Below are positions 9,708-17,730 of a stretch of 64,000 bases of DNA, piece after piece; position 1 is the stretch's first letter, and the number at the start of each line of letters is the position of its first letter. Location: positions 1,869,809-1,933,808 of the forward strand of contig NZ_JAAAML010000001.1 of assembly GCF_024105735.1 (NCBI RefSeq), given 5' to 3'. The translations under genes were made by a program, and so were the position numbers. This stretch comes from Parahoeflea alexandrii (lineage in GTDB: Bacteria > Pseudomonadota > Alphaproteobacteria > Rhizobiales > Rhizobiaceae). The notes under the pieces are model-generated. The model saw only the letters and a list, made by a program, of their open reading frames with translations, ran no database searches and was not told where the DNA came from.

Positions 9708-11531
9708 TCATTGTGCCGCACTGCTGTCCCACCAGGCCGGCAGATAATAGCCGTAGAGCGGCGGGCCAGCATCGGGCTCGGCGATGCGGCTGCGATGCGC
9801 GACCCAGGATTTGCCCAAGTGGAAGGCCGGGATGACATAATGCCCGGACAGAAGGACACGGTCAAAGGCGCGGACGGAGGGGCGGAAATCATCCGCGGTG
9901 CGGGCATTGAGCATGGAATCGATGGCGGCGTCGATTGCCGGGCTGGCCGCGCCGGCGAAGTTGAATGAGCCCTGGATGTCACGGGAGGCGGATCCCCAGC
10001 GGTTGATCTGCTCCGCACCGGGTGAAAGGGACGACGAAAAGGCCTTCATGATCATGTCGTAGTCGAAGGTCTGCGAGCGCTGCTGGTATTGCGCATCGTC
10101 AACAGTGCGAATCGACATGTCGATGCCGAGCGCGGCAAGCGAGCGCTGGAAGGCGATCGCCAGTTTTTCCTGTCCCTCGTTCTGGGTCATCAGGTCAAAG
10201 GCAAAATGATTTCCGTTTCCATCCAGCAGCTTGCCGTCCTGGATCCGGTAGCCGGCTTCCTGCAGCAGTGTCAGCGCCGCCCGCTGGACCTTGCGGTCGC
10301 GGCCCGAACCGTCGGTGACAGGAAGGACCCAGGTTCCGTCGAGAATGTCAGCCGACACTGCATCGGGGAAGGGGGCCAGGATTTCACGTTCGCGCTGATC
10401 GGCGGGCCTGCCGTAGCTCGAAAGGTCCGACCCGTCCCAGAAGGAATGGGTGCGCTTGTAAGTGTTGTCGTAAAGACTGCGATTGGCCCATTCGAAATCG
10501 AAGAGCATGGTCAGCGCGCGGCGGACCCGGACATCCTCAAACAGCGGCCTGCGGGTGTTGAAGACAAACCCGTACATGCCCGACGGCGTGCGGCTCTCAT
10601 ACTCCTTGCGCAAGATTTCACCCGACGTCACCGCCGGGAAGTCATAGCCGCGTGACCAGTTGGTGGCGCTGCCATCGGGATAGACATCGAAGACGCCTTT
10701 CTTGAACGCCTCGAACTGTGCGGTTTCGGAGAGGAAATACTCAACCGCGATCTGGTCGTAATTGTCGATTCCACGTTTGACCGGCAGATCCTTTGCCCAG
10801 TAGTCATCCCGGCGCGTATAGGTGATGCGTTCGCCCGGCTTGACTTCGCTGACGATGTAGGGACCCGAACCGATCCCTGGTGTGAGTGTCGACTGGTCAA
10901 AGGTCTCCACCTCGGTGGCATGCTTTGGCAACACCGGCGACAGTGACAGGATCAGCGGAAACTCGCGGTTGGAATTCTCGTTGAAGGTGAACCTGACCGA
11001 GAGCGGGCCGACCTTTTCCATGCTCGCCACGCGGTTGAGGCGGGTGCTGTAGGGCGGACGGCCCTTCTCCTTGAGCAGTTCCATGGTGAAGATGACATCA
11101 TCGGCGGTAACCGGTTCACCATCGGACCAGCGCGCGGCTGGATTGATGTTGTACTGAATGAAACTGCGCTCCTCGTCCCACTCCACCGTCTCGGCCAGAA
11201 GGCCGTAAAGCGTGAAGGGTTCGTCCTGGGACCGGGCCATCAGCGTTTCGTAGACGAGGTTGCCGAAAACCGGATCGGCCAGACCGCGCGCAGTGGTCCG
11301 CATGCTCTTGACGATGAAGGGACGGACACTGTCGAAGGTTCCGACCACGCCATAGGTCACCTTTCCGCCCTTGGGCGCATCCGGATTGACATAGGGCAGA
11401 TGGTTGAAACCCGCCGGCAATGCCGGTTCCCCATGCATGGCGATGGCATGTACAGGCTCGGCATGAGCTCTTGGCAGACCAGCCATGATCACCCCGGCGA
11501 CAATGGCCAGCGTCCGAAGCAATTGGTTCAT
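9708..11531 (-). CDS. Extracellular solute-binding protein family 5, YejA-like (peptide/oligopeptide ABC)
   Basis: Periplasmic solute-binding component of a peptide-type ABC importer. The 607-residue precursor has a signal peptide (MNQLLRTLAIVAGVIMAG, cleavage after AHA near residue 23). Features typical of the YejA/MppA-like branch follow: ALPAGFNHLPYVNPDAPKGG, GTFDSVRPFIVK and the SBP_bac_5 core with ARWSDGEPVTADDVIFT. I set the start at the ATG 11531 because a strong ribosome site (GGGAGGA) lies 6-8 bases upstream and the signal peptide begins there; the frame is open further upstream. No permease or ATPase genes are adjacent, so this is an orphan binding protein or its partners lie elsewhere. 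Confidence 0.9.
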   Translation of the reverse strand: MNQLLRTLAIVAGVIMAGLPRAHAEPVHAIAMHGEPALPAGFNHLPYVNPDAPKGGKVTYGVVGTFDSVRPFIVKSMRTTARGLADPVFGNLVYETLMARSQDEPFTLYGLLAETVEWDEERSFIQYNINPAARWSDGEPVTADDVIFTMELLKEKGRPPYSTRLNRVASMEKVGPLSVRFTFNENSNREFPLILSLSPVLPKHATEVETFDQSTLTPGIGSGPYIVSEVKPGERITYTRRDDYWAKDLPVKRGIDNYDQIAVEYFLSETAQFEAFKKGVFDVYPDGSATNWSRGYDFPAVTSGEILRKEYESRTPSGMYGFVFNTRRPLFEDVRVRRALTMLFDFEWANRSLYDNTYKRTHSFWDGSDLSSYGRPADQREREILAPFPDAVSADILDGTWVLPVTDGSGRDRKVQRAALTLLQEAGYRIQDGKLLDGNGNHFAFDLMTQNEGQEKLAIAFQRSLAALGIDMSIRTVDDAQYQQRSQTFDYDMIMKAFSSSLSPGAEQINRWGSASRDIQGSFNFAGAASPAIDAAIDSMLNARTADDFRPSVRAFDRVLLSGHYVIPAFHLGKSWVAHRSRIAEPDAGPPLYGYYLPAWWDSSAAQ

Positions 11532-11831
11532 TCCGATCCTCCCGGGCATGTTTCCAGTTCCGCCCCGTGGTTGCTGTGGCGCCGAATCCCGCCCCGAGAA
11601 TATACGCGCCATCCGGCACAGGCCACCATTGACCGGGCGCCGCCGGTTTTTTTTGGTTCAAGTCCTGCCGCGGGCTGGATATTGGCGTCTTCACGCGCTA
11701 ACAGGAACGCGAAACAAGCCTTGCTGTTGCCGCATTTTCAATCGAGAAGGCGCGACAGATACAAGAGGGCGCCTCATCCGCGCGAACCCTACGCTGCCCC
11801 GCGGGCTGCAACTCAGGAGTAATGGAAACAA
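11532..11831. other. 300-bp divergent intergenic region, yejA-like / ialB
   Basis: No convincing gene is present. It contains the ribosome site of the YejA-like gene, and a short ACCGG...CCGGT hairpin followed by eight T residues near 11636-11656 that no upstream plus-strand gene explains. A GGAAC-N16-TGTT element at 11704-11728 resembles an ECF15 promoter with one mismatch. AGGAG at 11815-11819 lies 12 bases before ialB. Confidence 0.5.
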
Positions 11832-12440
11832 ATGACCGCCATCACTAAGACCCTTTTCGCAGCCGCCATGTCGGTTGGTCTGGCCGCCGCGTTCATGCCT
11901 GCGTCCGCTTCCGCTCAGGGTGCCAACCAGGGCTGGTACAAGACCTGCACCAAGCAGGAAGACAATGATGTCTGCATCGTTCAGAACATCGTCACAGCTC
12001 CCACAGGCCAGTTGCTGACCGCGGTCGGCCTGATCAATGTGACCGGCAAGGTGAACCGCATGATTATGCAGGTCACAGTGCCGACAGCTCGCCTGATCCA
12101 GCCCGGCGTCAACCTGCAGGTTGATGGCGGCCAGGCCCAGCGCGTCGAGTATGCGATCTGCATGCCCGAAACCTGCGTCGCGGAAATTCTGCTGACCGAC
12201 GCCATGGTGTCATCGTTCAAGAAGGGCGGCGAACTGGTTCTGACGTCGGTCAATTACCAGCGTACGCCGAACCCGCTGAAGATTTCGCTCGAGGGCTTTA
12301 CCCAGGCCTGGGATGGCGATCCGATCGCCCAGTCCGAACTTCAGGAGCGCCAGCGCCTGCTGCAGGAAGAAATGGCCAAGAAGGCCGAGGAAGCCCGCAA
12401 GAAGCTTGAAGAGGCACAGGCGGCGGCCAAGAAAAACTGA
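11832..12440 (+). CDS. Invasion-associated locus B (IalB) family protein
   Basis: Exported protein of 202 residues. It has a clear signal peptide (residues 1-28, ending ASASAQ) and then the IalB fold region with paired cysteines (WYKTC, VCIVQ, YAICMPETC) and the conserved VEYAICMPETCVAE segment. The C-terminal 40 residues form a charged Glu/Lys/Ala helix (EEMAKKAEEARKKLEEA) likely to be coiled coil. The family was named for Bartonella erythrocyte invasion, but homologues are widespread in free-living Rhizobiales, so a role in invasion should not be assumed. A strong intrinsic terminator follows 21 bases after the stop. The function is unknown beyond probable periplasmic or envelope location. 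Confidence 0.9.
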   Translation: MTAITKTLFAAAMSVGLAAAFMPASASAQGANQGWYKTCTKQEDNDVCIVQNIVTAPTGQLLTAVGLINVTGKVNRMIMQVTVPTARLIQPGVNLQVDGGQAQRVEYAICMPETCVAEILLTDAMVSSFKKGGELVLTSVNYQRTPNPLKISLEGFTQAWDGDPIAQSELQERQRLLQEEMAKKAEEARKKLEEAQAAAKKN

Positions 12441-12461
12441 TCCAAGCGGTTTTCAACAACA

Positions 12462-12495
12462 AGGCCCGGATGCATCACGCATCCGGGCCTTTTTG
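12462..12495 (+). terminator. Intrinsic terminator between ialB and hspQ
   Basis: A perfect 12-bp stem AGGCCCGGATGC / GCATCCGGGCCT with a 5-base loop is followed by TTTTTG. The opposite strand ends in a TTGTTGTT tract, so it can also terminate hspQ transcripts arriving on the minus strand. Confidence 0.93.
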
Positions 12496-12528
12496 TCGTT
12501 CAAGAGCGCTGCCGACAGATTTCTTGAA

Positions 12529-12858
12529 TCAGTGGCTGATCCGCTCCTTGGGCTTGTAGACGCCATCGACCTGGGCCTCGAAGAAATCGCCCAGCTGCGG
12601 GTGGCGCACCGGGTGGTCGCTGTCATCGATCAGCAGGTTCTGCTCCGATACATAGGCCACGTATTCGGTCTCATCGTTCTCCGCGAGAAGGTGATAGAAT
12701 GGCTGGTCCTTGCGCGGGCGCACCTGCTCGGGAATCGCGTTCCACCATTCTTCGGTGTTGGCATAGACCGGGTCGACGTCAAAAATGACGCCCCGGAACG
12801 GAAAGATCCGGTGTTTGACGATTTGTCCGATCTGAAATTTGGCTTCTTTGAGCTGCAT
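12529..12858 (-). CDS. hspQ: Heat shock protein HspQ (YccV family)
   Basis: The 109-residue product matches the HspQ/hemimethylated-DNA-binding family over its whole length: AKFQIGQIVKHRIFPFRGVI at the start, DPVYANTEEWW in the middle and QPFYHLLAENDETEYVAYV near residue 60. In enterobacteria HspQ is a specificity-enhancing factor for the Lon protease and was first described as binding hemimethylated oriC DNA. The protein is soluble and cytoplasmic. The gene is single, convergent with ialB and sharing its terminator. There is no visible heat-shock promoter; the 135-base gap to the divergent AEC gene holds its promoter. Confidence 0.95.
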   Translation of the reverse strand: MQLKEAKFQIGQIVKHRIFPFRGVIFDVDPVYANTEEWWNAIPEQVRPRKDQPFYHLLAENDETEYVAYVSEQNLLIDDSDHPVRHPQLGDFFEAQVDGVYKPKERISH

Positions 12859-12993
12859 GTCTTTGTTCCTTTACCCTTTAAGATGGGAACCGTGGACAGA
12901 AGTTCAACTGTTTGGCCTTGACGGCGCAGCGCCGGGAACCTACCCCCTTCAATCGCTTAGGCAATGTATTAAGAGCGCAGGCGGGTATCAAGC

Positions 12994-13959
12994 ATGGCTG
13001 AAATCACTGGTCTGGTGCTGCCGTTTTTCGGGCTGATCCTGCTTGGCTACATTGCCGCGCGGATTACCCGGCAGCCCCAGGAGGCGATGGGCTGGCTCAA
13101 TACCTTCATCATCTATGTGTCGCTGCCGGCGCTGTTTTTCAAGCTCCTGTCGCGCACCCCGATCGAACAGCTGGCGCGCTGGGACTACGTGCTGACCAGC
13201 ATGGTGGTCACCTATACGGTGTTCGCTCTGGTCTTCGCCGCAAGCATCCTCGTTCGCCGTGCACTGATCGGCGAAGCCACGATCCAGGGGCTTGCGGGCG
13301 CCTACGGCAACATTGGATACATGGGCCCGGGCATCGCCATTCTGGCCTTCGGGGAGCCGGCCGCGGTGCCGGTGGCACTGATTTTTTGTTTCGAAAACAT
13401 CATGCATTTCACCATCGCTCCGATGATGATGGCGCTTTCGGGCGGCGACCACCGCAGCCCGGGGGCGCTGGCGCTTGGTGTCGTGCGCAAGATAGCCCTT
13501 CATCCCTTCATCCTGGCAACGATAGTCGGTGTTGCCGCCGCCTGGATCGAGTTCGTGCCGCCGCTCCCGGTCGGACGGCTGATCGACTATCTTGCCCAGG
13601 CGGCTGCACCCTGCGCCCTGTTTGCGATGGGAGTGACGCTGGCGCTCAGGCCGCTCAAGCGGGTACCGGTGGAGCTGGGCTTCATCGTGCCGATGAAACT
13701 GATCGCCCATCCGGTGATGATGTATCTGGGCCTGAGCCTGATCGGCGATTTCGAACCGGTCTGGGTCTACACTGCGGTGCTGCTGGCCTCTCTGCCGACC
13801 GCAACCAATGTGTTTGTCATTGCCCAGCAGTACTCGACATGGGTCGAGCGCGCCTCCGCCACCGTGCTGGTCACCACCGTCTGCAGTGTCGGCAGCGTCT
13901 CAGTCCTGCTATGGTTGATCACCAGCGGCACCTTGCCGCCCGATCTCTTTCCCGGCTGA
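12994..13959 (+). CDS. AEC (auxin efflux carrier) family transporter
   Basis: Integral membrane protein of 321 residues with about ten hydrophobic helices. It opens with ITGLVLPFFGLILLGYIAARI, the typical first helix of bacterial AEC/MdcF-like carriers. The family moves small organic anions such as malonate or malate; the substrate here is not deducible. Conserved helix-break residues are visible in GAYGNIGYMGPG (helix 4) and the C-terminal LPTATNVFVIAQQY, which matches the second broken helix. It stands alone, convergent with the UbiH-type gene. The next in-frame methionine would delete the first helix, so the ATG at 12994 is preferred. Confidence 0.9.
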   Translation: MAEITGLVLPFFGLILLGYIAARITRQPQEAMGWLNTFIIYVSLPALFFKLLSRTPIEQLARWDYVLTSMVVTYTVFALVFAASILVRRALIGEATIQGLAGAYGNIGYMGPGIAILAFGEPAAVPVALIFCFENIMHFTIAPMMMALSGGDHRSPGALALGVVRKIALHPFILATIVGVAAAWIEFVPPLPVGRLIDYLAQAAAPCALFAMGVTLALRPLKRVPVELGFIVPMKLIAHPVMMYLGLSLIGDFEPVWVYTAVLLASLPTATNVFVIAQQYSTWVERASATVLVTTVCSVGSVSVLLWLITSGTLPPDLFPG

Positions 13960-14044
13960 ACGGACAGAATTCCTCGTTGAGAGGCATTTTAGCATTGCGA
14001 TATATAGTGATTTCAAGTTCCTGCAGACATTTCTGAACGTGATG

Positions 14045-15244
14045 CTACAAGCGCTGGGGTCCTGATTTTGCAAGGCCACTGCGGCGCCAGCCAGGTGTCA
14101 TGCCTTCGCGCATGGCAAGCAGCCGCAGCGGCGGAATGGCGGACAATGCCGCAAGACCGCCGGCGCGAAGTGCCTGAATCGGCAGGAAGGAACTCAAAAG
14201 CGCCCGGTTGAGCAGGTCGACACCGGCCGTCCGGCTGGTCACATCGGCGCGGCGTTGACGGTTGAAGGATCGGACGGCTTCCGCGGCGTTCTGTGGTCCA
14301 CCGGCGTCCAGAATCGTGCTGACAGCCTGCATGATGTCGCGCAGGCCAAGATTGAGACCCTGGGCTCCGATTGGCGGGAAGGCGTGGCCGGTTTCTCCAA
14401 CAAGCATGGTTCGTCCCGTGCCGAAACTGTCCGCGATCAGGCTCGACAGCGGCCAGGCCTGCACCTTTCCCTCGACCTCAACCGCTCCAAGGATGGAACG
14501 CATTCTTGTTTCGACCTCCCGGTTGAGTGCTTCGCGGGGCAGGGCGAGGATTGCATCAACGTCCTCCGGCCGGACGGCCCAGACCAGACTGGAGCGCTTG
14601 CCGGGCAGCGGAACCTGGGTGAACGGGCCCTGTTCGGTGTGAAACTCGGTCGAGGTGTCGGCGTGGGCGATCGAATGGGAGAAGTTGAGCACAAGCGCGG
14701 TTTGCGGGTATGTCCAGGTTCTTACATTGATGCCGACCGCCTCGCGGAGTTTCGAGCCGCGACCGTCGGCTGCAAGCACGGCGAGGGCAGAGACCTCGGT
14801 CCCGTCTTCGAGAAACAGAGAGACGGCACCTTCCGATTGCTCGGCATTCTCAAGCGGGCTTTCGAACCGCTCGATCAGGTCGGACTTGCGCGTTGCTTCC
14901 TGAAGCACATCGAAAAGCGGCTGGTTGGGAATGTTGTAGCCGAAGGCATCGAGATCGATTTCACTCGAGCGGAACGACACCGGTGGGGCGCGGAACAGGC
15001 GGCTGGTGCCATCCAGAATCCGCATCGTTCGCAACGGCGCCGAAACGCCGCGGACATCTTCCCATACGTCAAGGCGGGAAAGCAGGTCGATCGATTCCGA
15101 CAGCAGGGCGGTCGTCCGTCCATCCTGGCGCGGCGGTGCCGGTGCGATGAAGGCCACGCGCCATCCCTCGGCAGCGGCGGCCAGCGCAGCCACGGATCCG
15201 GCAAGGCCGCCGCCGACGACGGCGATATCATGATGCTGCTGCAA
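14045..15244 (-). CDS. UbiH/UbiF-type FAD-dependent monooxygenase (ubiquinone biosynthesis)
   Basis: Flavoprotein hydroxylase of 399 residues likely to hydroxylate the ring of a ubiquinone precursor. The N-terminal Rossmann fingerprint VVGGGLAGS binds the ADP part of FAD (residues 9-17), the DG motif is seen as AADGRGSKLREA, and the second FAD motif is LVGETGHAFPPIGAQGLNLG, where GETGH replaces the usual GDAAH. This variant is common in rhizobial members. Which ring position it acts on cannot be told, since alphaproteobacteria use UbiH, UbiF, UbiL and UbiM with different regioselectivity. It is divergent from the DUF2182 gene. Confidence 0.88.
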   Translation of the reverse strand: MQQHHDIAVVGGGLAGSVAALAAAAEGWRVAFIAPAPPRQDGRTTALLSESIDLLSRLDVWEDVRGVSAPLRTMRILDGTSRLFRAPPVSFRSSEIDLDAFGYNIPNQPLFDVLQEATRKSDLIERFESPLENAEQSEGAVSLFLEDGTEVSALAVLAADGRGSKLREAVGINVRTWTYPQTALVLNFSHSIAHADTSTEFHTEQGPFTQVPLPGKRSSLVWAVRPEDVDAILALPREALNREVETRMRSILGAVEVEGKVQAWPLSSLIADSFGTGRTMLVGETGHAFPPIGAQGLNLGLRDIMQAVSTILDAGGPQNAAEAVRSFNRQRRADVTSRTAGVDLLNRALLSSFLPIQALRAGGLAALSAIPPLRLLAMREGMTPGWRRSGLAKSGPQRL

Positions 15245-15336
15245 TTCTTCGACCTCTCAACGTGTTACCGATTGCCATCTGGTTGATCCATCCTTTACAT
15301 CCCCAGACGAACGAACTCCATGGGATCATTTGGCGC

Positions 15337-16269
15337 ATGTTCACGCCCCGTGCAAACACAGACCCGCTCGACGGCCGCTTTGACCGGCTGGACCGGTCCG
15401 GCAGGATGATCGCCGGGCTTGCACGGCGTCCGTTGTGGCCGGTGCTGGCAATGGTTGTGCTGACTGCGGGTGCCGCCTGGTGGTTCGTGATGGGAATGGC
15501 CGGATCTGTTGCGCAGTTGCAGGGATCGGCTCATTCGCTCGGACCGGGCATGTCGCTGATTTCCCCCTATCTTCCCTTCGAACCCGGTTCATTTGCTGCA
15601 ACAATCGCGGCCTTGTGCCTGTCGGGGGATGCCGGAATCGGGCTCGCCGGGGGCCCCGTTCTTTCCACCGCACTGGCACTTTACGTCATGTGGTTTGCGA
15701 TGGCCGCCGCGATGATGCTGCCGACCGCCGCGCCGATGATCCGCACCTATGCCGAGATCGCCGACACAGCCGCGGCCCGCGGCGAGCCGGTGGTTCATCC
15801 TGTGGTGCTGACCGCGGGCTACCTGTTTGTCTGGGCGTTGGCCGCGATCGGTTTTACCTCCGTGCAATTGGCTATCGTCCAGATCGCAGACATATCGGCC
15901 ACCGGACCGGTCCAGGGCCTGATTGCAGGAGGCATCCTGATTGGCGCCGGGCTCTACCAGTTCACCTCCTTGAAACATGCATGCCTGACGAAGTGCCGCA
16001 ACCCGTTCACGACCCTGTTCGCCCGCTGGAAGACAACCGTGGGCGGCGTTTTCCGGCTTGGTGTCGAACAGGGTGCATGGTGCCTCGGGTGCTGCTGGGC
16101 TTTGATGCTGATCATGCTTGCAGTGGGCAGCATGAATGTGGTCTGGATGGCAGCGCTCACGGTGTTCGCATTTCTCGAAAAAACCGAAACCGGGCGGGTG
16201 ACAACCAAAGCCGGCGGCGCGATAGTAAGTATCTGGGGAGCGGTCCTGGTATGGGTCGCCCTGACATAA
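15337..16269 (+). CDS. DUF2182 integral membrane protein (predicted metal-binding)
   Basis: Polytopic membrane protein of 310 residues. About seven hydrophobic segments are visible, and two cysteine-containing signatures of DUF2182 are intact: a KHACLTKCRNP segment after helix 4 and a WCLGCCWALM segment at the start of the following helix, then GSMNVVWMAALT. These cysteines and nearby Met/His residues are why the family is described as a predicted metal-binding membrane protein; the metal and role are not established. I chose the ATG at 15337 (MFTPRANTD); the frame is open to 15262. DUF1326 follows after 28 bases with its own ribosome site, and the two families often occur together, so they probably work as a pair. 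Confidence 0.85.
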   Translation: MFTPRANTDPLDGRFDRLDRSGRMIAGLARRPLWPVLAMVVLTAGAAWWFVMGMAGSVAQLQGSAHSLGPGMSLISPYLPFEPGSFAATIAALCLSGDAGIGLAGGPVLSTALALYVMWFAMAAAMMLPTAAPMIRTYAEIADTAAARGEPVVHPVVLTAGYLFVWALAAIGFTSVQLAIVQIADISATGPVQGLIAGGILIGAGLYQFTSLKHACLTKCRNPFTTLFARWKTTVGGVFRLGVEQGAWCLGCCWALMLIMLAVGSMNVVWMAALTVFAFLEKTETGRVTTKAGGAIVSIWGAVLVWVALT

Positions 16270-16297
16270 TAACAAGGGCTTGAGGGAGACAGGATTC

Positions 16298-16915
16298 ATG
16301 GCTGATGTAGAGTGGGCTTTGAAGGGTGAACTGGTGCTTTCGTGCAATTGCACAGTTTTCTGCCCCTGCGTGATCTCGCTCGGCCAGCATCCGCCCACCG
16401 AGGGCTATTGTCAGACCTGGGCGGGGTTCCGGGTTGATAACGGCTATTACGGCGACACCGATCTTTCCGGCCTCAATCTTGGCCTGATCATGGAGATCCC
16501 CGGCTACATGAGCCGCGGCAACTGGACCGCGGGGCTGTTTGTCGACAAGCGTGCCTCTATCTACGCCACCAAGGCCTTCACCAAGATCTTTACGGGCAAG
16601 GCTGGCGGAACAACTTCGCTGCTTTCCATCCTGGTCGGCAATTTCCTCGGTGTGCAGCAGGAGCCGATCAGCTATGAGGTCGAGGACAAGAAGCGAATCG
16701 TCAAGATTCCCAAAATCATCGACGGGATCGTTTCGCCGATACCGGGCAAGAACCACGGCGAGGATACGGTGATCAGCAATTCCGAATACTGGATTGCGCC
16801 GGAAATCATCGTGGCGAAATCCGAACGTTCCAAGATGCGCGCCTTTGGCCGCAACTGGAACTTTGCCGGCCGCTCGGCCGAAATCTGCGCCCTCGACTGG
16901 AGCGGCCCGAACTGA
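16298..16915 (+). CDS. DUF1326 family cysteine-rich protein
   Basis: Soluble-looking protein of 205 residues with a clustered N-terminal cysteine motif: C16, C18, C22, C24 and C38 (LSCNCTVFCPC and GYCQTW). This arrangement could bind a soft metal ion, but that is inference. The rest matches the DUF1326 pattern (GLIMEIPGYM, GNWTAGLFVDKRAS, and the C-terminal GRNWNF segment). No signal peptide is evident. The ATG at 16298 has GGGAGA upstream; the upstream in-frame start at 16280 overlaps the DUF2182 tail more closely. It sits between DUF2182 and pcs with short gaps (28 and 25 bases), suggesting one transcript. The biochemical function is unknown. Confidence 0.86.
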   Translation: MADVEWALKGELVLSCNCTVFCPCVISLGQHPPTEGYCQTWAGFRVDNGYYGDTDLSGLNLGLIMEIPGYMSRGNWTAGLFVDKRASIYATKAFTKIFTGKAGGTTSLLSILVGNFLGVQQEPISYEVEDKKRIVKIPKIIDGIVSPIPGKNHGEDTVISNSEYWIAPEIIVAKSERSKMRAFGRNWNFAGRSAEICALDWSGPN

Positions 16916-16940
16916 GACTGCGCTGGGAGGCGTTGGCGGC

Positions 16941-17669
16941 ATGAAGCTTCCATTCAAATACCGCCGCGTTCCCTACGCGGAGATCAGGGCGTTTTCGGTT
17001 CATATCCTGACCGCCAGCGGCTCGTTCATGGCGTTCCTTGCTCTGGTGGCGGCTGCAGAAGAGCGGTTTGTCGATATGTGGTGGTGGCTTGCGGTCGCCA
17101 TGCTGATTGACGGCATCGACGGGCCGATCGCGCGCAAGCTCAATGTCAAGGAAGTGCTGCCGAACTGGTCCGGCACCATGCTCGACAATGTCATCGATTA
17201 CGTGACTTACGTCCTGATACCGGCTTTCGCACTCTATCAGAGCGGCATGATCGGCGAGCCGCTGTCCTTCGTCGCCGCGGGACTGATCGTGGTGTCGAGC
17301 GCGATCTACTACGCTGACATGGGCATGAAGACGGACGAGAACTTCTTCTCGGGCTTTCCGGTGGTCTGGAACATGCTGGTGTTCACCCTGTTTGTCACCA
17401 ATCCCTCCGAGATCGTGGCTTTCCTGATCGTGCTGGCGGCAGTTTTCATGACCTTCCTGCCGATCAATTTTCTGCACCCGGTGCGGGTTGTACGCTTGCG
17501 GCCGGTCAATCTTACGGTTTTCGCAGTCTGGTCGGTGCTCTCGGGATACGCGCTGCTGTTGCACTTCCAGAGCCCGGACTGGCTGATGTGGGCGGTGATG
17601 CTGACCGGAGCCTATCTGTTTGTCATTGGCGGGATCATGCAGCTGTTTCCGGGGTTGGGGCGGCGCTGA
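16941..17669 (+). CDS. pcs: Phosphatidylcholine synthase
   Basis: Pcs condenses choline directly with CDP-diacylglycerol to make phosphatidylcholine, a route typical of rhizobia, Brucella and relatives. The 242-residue integral membrane protein matches the rhizobial family end to end: YRRVPYAEIRAFSVHILTAS at the N-terminus and the CDP-alcohol phosphotransferase signature LIDGIDGPIARKLNV (about residues 55-69). NWSGTMLDNVIDYVTY then carries the second pair of aspartates. About eight hydrophobic segments follow, ending in GGIMQLFPGLGRR. GGGAGG lies 10 bases before the ATG at 16941, which favours it over longer upstream frames. It follows DUF1326 closely. Confidence 0.96.
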   Translation: MKLPFKYRRVPYAEIRAFSVHILTASGSFMAFLALVAAAEERFVDMWWWLAVAMLIDGIDGPIARKLNVKEVLPNWSGTMLDNVIDYVTYVLIPAFALYQSGMIGEPLSFVAAGLIVVSSAIYYADMGMKTDENFFSGFPVVWNMLVFTLFVTNPSEIVAFLIVLAAVFMTFLPINFLHPVRVVRLRPVNLTVFAVWSVLSGYALLLHFQSPDWLMWAVMLTGAYLFVIGGIMQLFPGLGRR

Positions 17670-17730
17670 TCGCAGCCCGCATGAGAGATAACAATCGGCG
17701 CAAGCCGAGACCGTAAGAGAGGATACCCAC

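Noticed and set aside
11636-11656. ACCGG hairpin plus eight T residues resembling a terminator
   Set aside because: No plus-strand gene ends upstream of it, since the neighbour runs on the minus strand; it is kept only as a note in the intergenic entry.
11704-11728. GGAAC-N16-TGTT upstream of ialB as an ECF15 promoter
   Set aside because: One -10 mismatch and about 100 bases from the start codon; with no supporting data it is weaker than the three sites reported.
12885-12912. GGAAC-N18-TGTT before the AEC gene as an ECF15 promoter
   Set aside because: Spacing is too long and the -10 differs from consensus.
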